64,000 nucleotides of DNA from Pseudomonas fluorescens (GTDB taxonomy: Bacteria; Pseudomonadota; Gammaproteobacteria; Pseudomonadales; Pseudomonadaceae): the NCBI RefSeq assembly GCF_902498185.1, contig NZ_CABVIX010000002.1, forward strand, positions 310,001 through 374,000, given 5' to 3'. A program made the translations under genes and the position numbers. Below the pieces are notes generated by a model. The model was not told where the DNA came from. It worked only from the letters and a program-made list of their open reading frames with translations, and made no database searches. Below, one piece after another: positions 45,232 through 53,064 of the stretch; position 1 is the first letter of the stretch, and each line of letters opens with the position of its first letter.

Positions 45232-46050
45232 ATGTCACGTCGTATCTCCCCTGTCATACCCGGCTTCGGGCTGACACTGGGCTACACCTTGGTGTACCTC
45301 AGCCTGATTGTGCTCATCCCGCTGGCGGCCATGTTCGTGCATGCCGCCCAGCTTACCTGGGATCAATTCTGGAACATCATCAGCGCTCCCCGGGTGATCG
45401 CCGCGCTCAGGCTGAGCTTCGGCACCGCGCTGTTCGCGGCCATCATCAACGGTGTGATCGGCACGCTGCTGGCCTGGGTCCTGGTGCGCTACACCTTCCC
45501 GGGACGCAAGATCATCGATGCGATGATCGACCTGCCCTTCGCACTGCCTACCGCCGTGGCCGGTATCGCGCTGACCGCGCTGTACGCGCCGGCCGGCTGG
45601 GTTGGGCAATTGGCCACCGACCTGGGCTTCAAGATCGCCTATACCCCGCTGGGTATCACCCTGGCGCTGACCTTCGTCACCTTGCCGTTCGTGGTGCGTA
45701 CGGTGCAGCCGGTGCTGGCCGACATTCCGCGCGAGGTCGAGGAAGCTGCCGCCTGCCTGGGTGCCAAGCCGCTGCAGGTGTTTCGCCATGTGCTGGCGCC
45801 GGCGCTGCTCCCGGCATGGCTGACGGGCTTTGCCCTGGCCTTCGCGCGTGGGGTGGGTGAGTACGGTTCGGTGATTTTCATCGCCGGCAACATGCCGATG
45901 AAAACAGAGATTTTGCCGCTGCTGATCATGGTCAAGCTCGACCAGTACGACTACACCGGCGCCACCGCCATCGGCGTGCTGATGCTGGTGGTTTCCTTCA
46001 TCCTGCTGCTGCTGATCAACCTGCTGCAGCGGCGCATCGAAACCCCTTGA
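45232..46050 (+). CDS. cysT: Sulfate ABC transporter permease CysT
   Basis: 272 residues, six or seven hydrophobic helices, with the EAA-type loop PREVEEAAACLGAKPLQVFR near residue 170. The N-terminus FGLTLGYTLVYLSLIVLIPL is diagnostic of CysT (CysU). It pairs with CysW to form the sulfate/thiosulfate channel. AGGGA precedes the ATG. cysW follows after 12 bases. Confidence 0.96.
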   Translation: MSRRISPVIPGFGLTLGYTLVYLSLIVLIPLAAMFVHAAQLTWDQFWNIISAPRVIAALRLSFGTALFAAIINGVIGTLLAWVLVRYTFPGRKIIDAMIDLPFALPTAVAGIALTALYAPAGWVGQLATDLGFKIAYTPLGITLALTFVTLPFVVRTVQPVLADIPREVEEAAACLGAKPLQVFRHVLAPALLPAWLTGFALAFARGVGEYGSVIFIAGNMPMKTEILPLLIMVKLDQYDYTGATAIGVLMLVVSFILLLLINLLQRRIETP

Positions 46051-46062
46051 AGGAGGCCTTGA

Positions 46063-46935
46063 ATGTCTACGACTAGTCTGGGCGCGGCCGCTTCGGCCAA
46101 TGCCGCCCGCCGTGGCAGCGCCACTTCCCGCCGTGTGCTGATCGTTTCAGCCTGGCTGGTGTTTGCGCTGTTCCTGTTGTTGCCCCTGGTCATCGTGGTA
46201 TCCCAGGCCCTGAAGATGGGCTTCGGGACCTTCTTCGAGGCGATCTTCGAAGCCGACGCCTTGTCGGCGTTGAAGCTGACTTTGCTCGCCGTGGCGATCT
46301 CGGTGCCGCTGAACCTGCTGTTCGGGGTGAGTGCGGCCTGGTGCGTGAGCAAATACGATTTTCGTGGCAAAAGCATCCTGGTGACGCTGATCGACCTGCC
46401 GTTCTCGGTCTCGCCGGTGATCGCGGGCCTGGTGTATGTGCTGATGTTTGGCGCGCAGGGCTTTTTCGGCCCGTGGCTGCAAGACCACGATATCCAGATC
46501 GTGTTCGCCTTGCCGGGCATCGTGCTGGCGACCATCTTCGTGACGGTGCCATTCGTGGCGCGCGAGCTGATCCCGCTGATGCAGGAGCAGGGCACCCAGG
46601 AAGAAGAAGCCGCGCGCCTGCTGGGCGCCAACGGCTGGCAGATGTTCTGGCACGTGACCGTGCCCAACATCAAGTGGGGGCTGATCTATGGCGTGGTGCT
46701 GTGTACCGCGCGGGCAATGGGCGAGTTTGGCGCGGTGTCGGTGGTGTCGGGGCATATCCGCGGCGTCACCAACACCTTGCCGCTGCACGTCGAGATCCTC
46801 TACAACGAGTACAACCATGTTGCGGCCTTCAGCGTGGCCAGCCTGCTGCTGATCCTGGCGCTGTTCATCCTGCTGCTCAAGCAGTGGAGCGAATCCCGCA
46901 TTGACCGCCTGCGCCATAGCGCAGCGGAGGAATAA
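46063..46935 (+). CDS. cysW: Sulfate ABC transporter permease CysW
   Basis: 290 residues, six helices, with the EAA loop [20 protein letters not shown]. The N-terminus has about 20 extra polar residues before the first helix ([20 protein letters not shown]). It is the second half of the sulfate channel. AAGGAGG lies 6 bases before the ATG, and cysA begins 3 bases after the stop. Confidence 0.96.
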   Translation: MSTTSLGAAASANAARRGSATSRRVLIVSAWLVFALFLLLPLVIVVSQALKMGFGTFFEAIFEADALSALKLTLLAVAISVPLNLLFGVSAAWCVSKYDFRGKSILVTLIDLPFSVSPVIAGLVYVLMFGAQGFFGPWLQDHDIQIVFALPGIVLATIFVTVPFVARELIPLMQEQGTQEEEAARLLGANGWQMFWHVTVPNIKWGLIYGVVLCTARAMGEFGAVSVVSGHIRGVTNTLPLHVEILYNEYNHVAAFSVASLLLILALFILLLKQWSESRIDRLRHSAAEE

Positions 46936-46938
46936 TTC

Positions 46939-47928
46939 ATGTCGATCGAAGTTCGTAACGTCAGCAAGCGTTTCAACGCCTTCCAGGCCCTGAACACCAT
47001 CAACCTGGATATCCACAGCGGCGAGCTGGTGGCCCTGCTTGGCCCGTCGGGCTGTGGCAAGACCACCTTGCTGCGGATCATTGCCGGGCTCGAGACACCT
47101 GACCAGGGCAGCATCGTGTTTCATGGAGAGGATGTGTCCGGGCACGACGTGCGTGACCGAAACGTCGGTTTCGTGTTCCAGCACTACGCACTGTTCCGCC
47201 ACATGAGCGTGTTCGACAACGTCGCTTTCGGCCTGCGCATGAAGCCCAAGGGTGAGCGTCCGAACGAGAGCAAGATTGCCGAGAAGGTCCATGAGCTACT
47301 GAACATGGTCCAGCTCGACTGGCTGTCCGACCGCTATCCCGAGCAGCTTTCCGGTGGCCAGCGCCAGCGTATCGCCCTGGCCCGTGCCTTGGCCGTGGAG
47401 CCCAAGGTGTTGCTGCTCGACGAGCCTTTCGGGGCCCTCGATGCCAAGGTGCGCAAGGAACTGCGCCGCTGGCTGGCTCGCCTGCACGAGGACATCAACC
47501 TGACATCGGTGTTCGTGACCCACGACCAGGAAGAGGCCATGGAAGTCGCCGACCGGATCGTGGTGATGAACAAGGGGGTGATCGAGCAGATCGGCTCGCC
47601 CGGCGAAGTGTACGAGAAGCCGGCCAACGACTTCGTGTATCACTTCCTGGGCGATTCCAACCGCCTGCACCTGAACGAAGGCCACCACGTGCTGTTCCGC
47701 CCGCATGAGGTGTCGCTGTCGCGGCATGAGGTCGAAGGCCATCACCCGGCGCAGGTACGGGATATCCGGCCGCTGGGGGCTACCACGCGGGTGACGCTCA
47801 AGGTCGAAGGGCAGAGCGAGCTGATCGAGGCCGAAGTGGTCAAGGACCATGACAGCCTGACTGGATTGGCGCGGGGAGAGACATTGTTCTTCAAGCCGAA
47901 GGTGTGGCAGAAGGTTCAAGACCTCTGA
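46939..47928 (+). CDS. cysA: Sulfate/thiosulfate ABC transporter ATP-binding protein CysA
   Basis: 329 residues. Walker [11 protein letters not shown]-loop [16 protein letters not shown], signature [15 protein letters not shown], Walker [13 protein letters not shown] and the H-loop FVTHDQEEA are intact, with a TOBE domain from about residue 235. It drives sulfate import. GGAGGAAT lies 5 bases before the ATG. A strong terminator ends the operon. Confidence 0.96.
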   Translation: MSIEVRNVSKRFNAFQALNTINLDIHSGELVALLGPSGCGKTTLLRIIAGLETPDQGSIVFHGEDVSGHDVRDRNVGFVFQHYALFRHMSVFDNVAFGLRMKPKGERPNESKIAEKVHELLNMVQLDWLSDRYPEQLSGGQRQRIALARALAVEPKVLLLDEPFGALDAKVRKELRRWLARLHEDINLTSVFVTHDQEEAMEVADRIVVMNKGVIEQIGSPGEVYEKPANDFVYHFLGDSNRLHLNEGHHVLFRPHEVSLSRHEVEGHHPAQVRDIRPLGATTRVTLKVEGQSELIEAEVVKDHDSLTGLARGETLFFKPKVWQKVQDL

Positions 47929-47932
47929 TTCG

Positions 47933-47962
47933 AAAATCCCGGGCCGGTCCCGGGATTTTTTT
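47933..47962 (+). terminator. Terminator of the sbp-cysTWA operon
   Basis: Stem ATCCCGGG/CCCGGGAT with a CCGGT loop, an upstream A-run and seven T downstream. It starts within ten bases of the cysA stop. Confidence 0.93.
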
Positions 47963-48214
47963 GCCTGCACTACATGAGCCAATGCCTTGCGCGAATATTT
48001 ATGATGCCTGTGCGGCATGGCTTTCTGCACGCGCCGCTGCAGCCCTTGAACAGCAAGGGCTGGGCATGATCTATAAAACTCGATATTCCAAAAAAATCTA
48101 AATTTAAAAATAAACATTACTTTATGAGATATGCGTCTGGCGCCGATGATTCAGCCATGCGAAGGGCTTGAATGAGCCCCCATGACTCGCTTCACGACCC
48201 CCAGGAGTTGATCA
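47963..48214 (+). promoter_or_regulatory. tonB promoter region
   Basis: 252 bases without a gene. The first part holds a perfect hairpin AGCCCTTG-AACAG-CAAGGGCT (48041-48061) of unknown role. The segment 48075-48130 is strongly AT-rich (CCAAAAAAATCTAAATTTAA) and includes ATATTCC at 48084-48090, one base from the TTATTCC word seen at other sulfur promoters. CCCCCAGGAG precedes the tonB start. Confidence 0.45.
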
Positions 48215-49024
48215 ATGGGTAATGTCCAGACGGCCATCAAGGTCTACGACCCGCCATGGCGCCAGGCGCCGGGTGGCGATCTGGTCGACCTTGGCCGCAC
48301 GCTACGGCTGCCGCTGGCGCAGCTGCGCCTGCAGCGCACGCCCCAGAGCGGCCTGGGACGGCGCGACAAGGTTGTCCTCGGGCTGCTGGTGCTGGCCCTG
48401 CACGGTGCGCTGGCCTACTGGGTCAGTCAGACCCGAACCCCGCCGTTGCCGGTGATTCCTCCAGAAATCCCACCGATGACCATCGAGTTCGCCGCCCCCG
48501 CGCCGCCCCCGCCTGAACCTCCGCCGCCAGCACCGGCACCGTCCGTGGTCGAGCCACCACCACCACCCGTTGTCGACGAGCTGGCCGCCAAGCCCGCGCC
48601 CAAGCCGGTGCCGAAACCCAAGCCTGTGCCCAAGCCCGTCACCAAGCCCGTCACCAAGCCGCTACCTCGGCCCCAACCGGTCGAGGCACCGCCGCCGCCG
48701 GTTGCAGCGCCGGCACCGCCCGTTCCACCTGCTCCGGCACCGGTGACTCCGGCTTCGGCCAACGCCGCCTACCTGAAGAACCCAGCACCGCAATACCCGC
48801 AGATGGCCCAGCGCCGCGGTTGGGAAGGCACTGTTCAACTGCGTGTCCAGGTCCTGCCGAGTGGCAAGCCGGGGCAGATCGAGATCCAGAAGAGCAGTGG
48901 CCGCGCTGCCCTTGATGACGCCGCCCTGGCGGCCGTCAAGCGCTGGAGCTTCGTGCCTGCCAAGCAGGGTGAGCTGGCCCAGGTGGGCTGGGTCAGCGTG
49001 CCGATCGATTTCAAGCTTCGTTAA
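48215..49024 (+). CDS. tonB: TonB energy transducer
   Basis: 269 residues. A ~50-residue cytoplasmic N-terminal extension, longer than in E. coli TonB, precedes the single membrane helix (about 53-70, VVLGLLVLALHGALAYWV, containing the essential histidine). A Pro/Lys spacer follows (about 76-180, PKPVPKPKPVPKP), then the C-terminal domain with YPQMAQRRGWEGTVQLRVQV. It transmits proton-motive force to outer-membrane receptors. Given its place among sulfur genes, SftP-type receptors are likely partners. exbB and exbD follow. Confidence 0.95.
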   Translation: MGNVQTAIKVYDPPWRQAPGGDLVDLGRTLRLPLAQLRLQRTPQSGLGRRDKVVLGLLVLALHGALAYWVSQTRTPPLPVIPPEIPPMTIEFAAPAPPPPEPPPPAPAPSVVEPPPPPVVDELAAKPAPKPVPKPKPVPKPVTKPVTKPLPRPQPVEAPPPPVAAPAPPVPPAPAPVTPASANAAYLKNPAPQYPQMAQRRGWEGTVQLRVQVLPSGKPGQIEIQKSSGRAALDDAALAAVKRWSFVPAKQGELAQVGWVSVPIDFKLR

Positions 49025-49060
49025 TTCGCGAAAAACGACCGAACCTGGAGAGTATTCATC

Positions 49061-49783
49061 ATGAGCTTACTGGCATCCCCACTCGAATCCGTTGAAAGCG
49101 CTGTCATCTGGCTGCTGATCGGTTTTTCCGTTGCGACCTGGGCGCTGGCCCTGGTCAAGGCCGTGCAGTTCATGCGGCTCAAGAATCAGGACAAACGCTT
49201 CCACCAGCATTTCTGGGCCGCCTCAAGCCTGGACTCGGCCGCGCAGATCAGCCATGAGCAGCCGGGTCCTGCGGCGCGGGTTGCGCAGGCCGGCTACGCC
49301 GCCATCGCGGTCGGCGAGCCCGGCCATGCCGCTGATCTGGCCCATGCGATCAACCACCAGGACCGCCTGGAGCGCGCCTTGCGCCAGCAGATCGTGCGTG
49401 AACGTCGCTCACTGGAAACCGGCCTGGCGGTGGTCGCCAGTGTCGGCAGCACTTCCCCCTTCATCGGTCTGTTCGGTACTGTGTGGGGCATCATGGAAGC
49501 CCTCAAGGGCATCAGCGCAGCGGGCTCTGCGAGCCTGGAAACCGTGGCCGGCCCGATCGGCGCGGCATTGGTCGCCACCGGTGTCGGTATCGCCGTCGCG
49601 GTGCCTGCGGTGCTGGTCTACAACTACTTCCTGCGCCGCCTCAAGCTGACGGCTGCCGACCTCGACGACTTCGCCCACGACTTCTACAGCCTGGCGCAGA
49701 AGAGTGCCTTCCGCGTGCTGGTCCACCCGGCCGTGAACAAGGTCCAGGCCGGTTTCACCCAGCCTGTGAAAGAGGCGTCCTGA
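49061..49783 (+). CDS. exbB: ExbB proton-channel subunit
   Basis: 240 residues with three helices, the first near 10-35 and the last two within about 115-190. The segment TSPFIGLFGTVWGIMEALKG is the conserved MotA/TolQ/ExbB signature. It forms the pentameric channel that energises TonB. GGAGAG precedes the ATG. exbD follows with a 1-base gap. Confidence 0.95.
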   Translation: MSLLASPLESVESAVIWLLIGFSVATWALALVKAVQFMRLKNQDKRFHQHFWAASSLDSAAQISHEQPGPAARVAQAGYAAIAVGEPGHAADLAHAINHQDRLERALRQQIVRERRSLETGLAVVASVGSTSPFIGLFGTVWGIMEALKGISAAGSASLETVAGPIGAALVATGVGIAVAVPAVLVYNYFLRRLKLTAADLDDFAHDFYSLAQKSAFRVLVHPAVNKVQAGFTQPVKEAS

Positions 49784-49784
49784 C

Positions 49785-50186
49785 ATGGCCTTCTCGACCC
49801 AGGACAACGACGAAGTCCTCAGTGAAATCAACGTCACCCCCTTGGTGGACGTCATGCTGGTGCTGCTGGTGGTGTTCATCGTCACCGCGCCGCTGCTGAC
49901 CAATGCCATCCCGATCAACCTGCCCAGAACGGAGGCTGTGGCCCCCGTGGAGCAGAAGGATCCGTTGGTGGTGAGCATCGATGGCGAGGGCAAGCTGTTC
50001 ATCAACAAGGACGAGATCCAGCCCGACCTGCTGGAAACCAACCTGCAGGCAGCCAAGGCAAAGGATGCCGAACTGCGTGTGCAACTGCAGGCTGATGATG
50101 GCGTGAATTACGGCGAAGTGGCGCGCGCCATGGCGGCCATCGAACGGGCAGGGATCACCAAGCTGGCGGTGATCACGGCGCGTTGA
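49785..50186 (+). CDS. exbD: ExbD proton-channel subunit
   Basis: 133 residues: a short cytoplasmic N-terminus, one helix with the essential aspartate D22 in NVTPLVDVMLVLLVVFIVTA, and a periplasmic domain. It works with ExbB and TonB. AAAGAGG lies upstream and overlaps the exbB end. A strong terminator follows. Confidence 0.95.
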   Translation: MAFSTQDNDEVLSEINVTPLVDVMLVLLVVFIVTAPLLTNAIPINLPRTEAVAPVEQKDPLVVSIDGEGKLFINKDEIQPDLLETNLQAAKAKDAELRVQLQADDGVNYGEVARAMAAIERAGITKLAVITAR

Positions 50187-50212
50187 GCAACAGTTCTCAG
50201 GCAAGTGCTTCA

Positions 50213-50250
50213 GGCCATTTCACCTTGGCAGGGAAATGGCCTTTTTTTTG
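50213..50250 (+). terminator. Terminator of tonB-exbB-exbD
   Basis: Stem GGCCATTT/AAATGGCC with a 13-base loop and a run of eight to nine T, 27 bases after exbD. Confidence 0.92.
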
Positions 50251-50433
50251 GGACTCAAGAAAACCTGCCTGACCGCAATCAATCTGACACACCGAAGTGA
50301 CAGGATTCACCACCGTTCAGGGCGGGGCATGTATATAAAAAGGTTATTAACAAATAGCTTCTTATTCCTTTACGAATATAACCCGCTCCCTATACTTGTT
50401 CCCAAGCACGCAAACCTCACAAGAGGCGTCCCC

Positions 50434-51015
50434 ATGCGCAATGAATCCATTCGTTACCTGATTGTGCCGGGCTGGCAAGGATCGCCAGAAAATCATTGGC
50501 AGAGTCACTGGCAGCGCAGCCTGCCCAACAGCGCCCGTATCGAGCCGCACGATTGGTTGACGCCGCAGCGTCACGACTGGGTGCAGGCGCTTGAGCTGGC
50601 TATCGCGGCAGAGCACACGCCAGTGATCCTGATTGCCCACAGCCTCGGCTGCATCACGGTTGCCCATTGGGCTGCCCAGGCCAGCCCGGCCTTGCTCGAT
50701 CTGGTGCGCGGCGCCCTGCTGGTGGCGCCTGCGGACGTCGAGCGGCCCGCCTGCCCGGCAGCGCTGCGCAACTTCGCGCCGATTCCGCTGCAGGCTTTAC
50801 CGTTCCCAAGCCAAGTAGTCAGCTCCGACAACGACCCGGCTGTCAGCGTGCCGCGTGCGATGCACCTCGCGCGTACCTGGGATGCCGAGGCCGGGGTACT
50901 GGCCAGCGCGGGGCATATCAACGTCAAGTCCGGGCATGAGCGCTGGGAGCAGGGCTTTGCCTACCTGTTCCGCCTTCAGGGCCGGATCGAGCAGCGGGCA
51001 CTGCGCCGTGCCTGA
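50434..51015 (+). CDS. RBBP9/YdeN-family alpha/beta hydrolase
   Basis: 193 residues from ATG 50434 (AAGAGG upstream). Starts MRNESIRYLIVPGWQGSPEN, the YdeN signature (PF06821). The nucleophile serine lies in LIAHSLGCIT, the acid in SSDNDPAVS and the histidine in SAGHINVKSGH, so a complete triad is present. Substrate unknown. The frame is open upstream, but that region is an AT-rich promoter with TTATTCC at 50362-50368, 66 bases before the start. Sulfur-linked expression is a suggestion. Confidence 0.88.
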   Translation: MRNESIRYLIVPGWQGSPENHWQSHWQRSLPNSARIEPHDWLTPQRHDWVQALELAIAAEHTPVILIAHSLGCITVAHWAAQASPALLDLVRGALLVAPADVERPACPAALRNFAPIPLQALPFPSQVVSSDNDPAVSVPRAMHLARTWDAEAGVLASAGHINVKSGHERWEQGFAYLFRLQGRIEQRALRRA

Positions 51016-51080
51016 GCCGGCCGCCTATCCGCTTCACTGATAACGCCCGGCCCTGCGCGGTACCGGGGCGGGAGTTCGTC

Positions 51081-52025
51081 ATGAGTTTTCACAGCACCTT
51101 TGGCCAGCCTCTGCTGACTTTCCCTGAACTGGACAAGAGCCCGCTGAGCATCCGTGCCAAAGCCCTGGTGTTCGTCGACCCGCGCTCGCAGCAAGTGCGC
51201 CTGGCGCTTGAACGGCTGGCACCGCAGCCCTTGCCTGTGCTGATTCGCGGTGAGACCGGCACCGGCAAGGAGTTGCTGGCGCGCCAGATTCATCGGGCCA
51301 GCGACCGCGGCGGGCTGTTTGTCTCGGTCAACTGCGCGGCCATCAGTCCCACCTATGCCGACGCCGAACTGTTCGGCTACAGCGCCGGTGTCCACGGCGG
51401 CACCGCCAGCAGTCGTGCCGGCTGGTTCGGCTCGGCCAACGGCGGCACGCTCTATCTGGACGAGATTGCCGATCTGCCACAGGCCATTCAGGTCAAGCTG
51501 CTGGCGGCACTGGAAAATCGCGAGGTCACCCGCGTCGGTGCACATCACCCGCAAGCGGTGGATGTGCGGCTGGTGGCCGCGTCGAGCATCGACCTGGCCA
51601 AGGCCGTGCAGGCGGGACGTTTCAACGAGCGGTTGTATCTCTATCTGCGCGAGGGCCAGCTGGAGCTGCCGGCTCTGCGTGAGCGGGTGGGCGATATCCT
51701 GCCGCTGGCCGAGTACTTTGTCGGTATCTACAGCCCGCGCCTGGACCGCCCTGTGCCGCTTATCAGCGAGGCGGCACAACTGGCGCTGGAAGCTCACAGC
51801 TGGCCGGGCAACACACGCGAGCTGGAAAACGTGATCCACTTCGCGTTGCTGGTGGGCCAAGGCGAAGAGGTGCTGGCGGAACACCTCAGTCTTCCGGACA
51901 CCGACCCTCTGGCCAACCTCGCGACGCAACTGCAACAGTTGAGCCTGGCAGGTCCCGAGTCACGTTCAGCCCTGCGACAGGTTCTTGAAAACGCACTGGA
52001 CCAGCTGACCAACCTCACGCGCTAG
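51081..52025 (+). CDS. Sigma-54-activator-like AAA+ protein lacking GAFTGA and HTH
   Basis: 314 residues. A central AAA+ domain of the NtrC type is clear: Walker A GETGTGKELL, GGTLYLDEIADLPQAIQVKLL (Walker B), RFNERLYLYL (arginine finger region) and WPGNTRELENVI. The sigma-54-contacting loop is altered: after ELFGYSA comes GVHGGT where activators have GAFTGA. The C-terminal ~45 residues have no Fis-type HTH. The N-terminal ~25 residues are too short for a sensor domain. It may have lost direct activation and may act on another factor. It lies between an alpha/beta hydrolase and metQ. Confidence 0.8.
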   Translation: MSFHSTFGQPLLTFPELDKSPLSIRAKALVFVDPRSQQVRLALERLAPQPLPVLIRGETGTGKELLARQIHRASDRGGLFVSVNCAAISPTYADAELFGYSAGVHGGTASSRAGWFGSANGGTLYLDEIADLPQAIQVKLLAALENREVTRVGAHHPQAVDVRLVAASSIDLAKAVQAGRFNERLYLYLREGQLELPALRERVGDILPLAEYFVGIYSPRLDRPVPLISEAAQLALEAHSWPGNTRELENVIHFALLVGQGEEVLAEHLSLPDTDPLANLATQLQQLSLAGPESRSALRQVLENALDQLTNLTR

Positions 52026-52209
52026 AGCCCGTCACGGGGACTCATGGACGGAGGGTGTATTCATAGGGTTTTTTGGAATAAGTAGCTAAATAAAAGATAT
52101 TTATGCGGCATAAAAAATCACGGTATCGTCCGCGTCACGCCCACCGCGACACCGGTTGGCACCGATTTCGCCGTCCTTCGATGGCTCCCGTTTTCAAATA
52201 AGGAATTCC
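52026..52209 (+). promoter_or_regulatory. AT-rich metQ promoter region
   Basis: 184 bases. GGAATAA lies at 52075-52081 (the reverse of TTATTCC), followed by a low-GC stretch to about 52125. No hairpin terminator for the upstream gene is seen. AAGGAATTCC provides the metQ ribosome site. Confidence 0.45.
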
Positions 52210-52995
52210 ATGAAAAAGGCTCTGTTGTTGACTGCCCTGGCTGCCGCTCTGTCGGTGGCTGGCTTTGCCCAAGCGGCTGAGAAACTGGTTGTAGCCGCCA
52301 CCCCGGTGCCGCATGCCGAGATCCTCGAGCTGATCAAGCCGACACTGGCCAAGCAGGGCGTGGACCTGGAGATCAAGGTTTTCACCGACTACGTGCAGCC
52401 TAACGTGCAGGTCGACCAGAAGCGTCTGGATGCCAACTACTTCCAGACCCTGCCGTACCTCAAGAGCTTCAACGAAGGCAAGGGCACCCACCTGGAGACC
52501 GTGATCGGCGTTCACGTAGAACCGTTTGGCGGCTACTCGAAGAAGGTCAAGAGCCTGGCCGAGCTGAAGGACGGCGCCACGGTGGCCATTCCGAACGAGG
52601 GCAGCAACAGTGGCCGTGCCCTGATCCTGCTGCAGAAGGCTGGCCTGATCACCCTGAAGGATCCGAGCAACGCCCTGGCGACGCCGAAAGACATCGCCGA
52701 GAACCCGAAGAACCTCAAGTTCCGCGAGCTGGAATCGGCCATGCTGCCGCGCGTACTGGACCAGGTCGACCTGGACATGATCAACACCAACTACGCCCTG
52801 GAAGCCGGCTTGAACCCGGCCAAGGACGCCTTGGTGATCGAAGGCAGCGACTCGCCGTACGTGAACTTCCTGGTGGCCCGCCCTGACAACAAGAACAGCG
52901 AAGCCATCCAGAAACTGGCCAAGGCCCTGACCAGCCCTGAGGTCAAAGCCTTCATCGAGAAGAAGTACAGCGGCGCGGTGTTGCCGGCGTTCTGA
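52210..52995 (+). CDS. metQ: MetQ/NlpA-family substrate-binding protein
   Basis: 261 residues from ATG 52210. A signal peptide (MKKALLLTALAAALSVAGFA) with an AQA-AEK cleavage site; no lipobox cysteine, so a soluble periplasmic protein rather than the usual lipoprotein. The mature part has MetQ motifs: VVAATPVPHAEILELIKPTL, DYVQPN, DANYFQTLPYL, IPNEGSNSGRALILLQ. It should bind methionine or a related sulfur compound. No metN or metI is nearby, so it must use a transporter encoded elsewhere. A symmetric terminator follows. Confidence 0.9.
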   Translation: MKKALLLTALAAALSVAGFAQAAEKLVVAATPVPHAEILELIKPTLAKQGVDLEIKVFTDYVQPNVQVDQKRLDANYFQTLPYLKSFNEGKGTHLETVIGVHVEPFGGYSKKVKSLAELKDGATVAIPNEGSNSGRALILLQKAGLITLKDPSNALATPKDIAENPKNLKFRELESAMLPRVLDQVDLDMINTNYALEAGLNPAKDALVIEGSDSPYVNFLVARPDNKNSEAIQKLAKALTSPEVKAFIEKKYSGAVLPAF

Positions 52996-53008
52996 TTCAC
53001 ACTGGGGC

Positions 53009-53043
53009 ATGAAAAAGCCGGCGCCTGCGCCGGCTTTTTCATG
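53009..53043. terminator. Bidirectional terminator after metQ
   Basis: An almost perfect palindrome: AAAAAGCCGGCGC - CT - GCGCCGGCTTTTT, flanked by CATG on both sides. It serves metQ and the convergent acylase gene. Confidence 0.93.
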
Positions 53044-53064
53044 CCTGCGCATCCGCGCCGGGCA

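Noticed and set aside
47904..48101. Small plus-strand open frame downstream of cysA
   Set aside because: It begins inside cysA, runs through the terminator and has no homolog I recognise.
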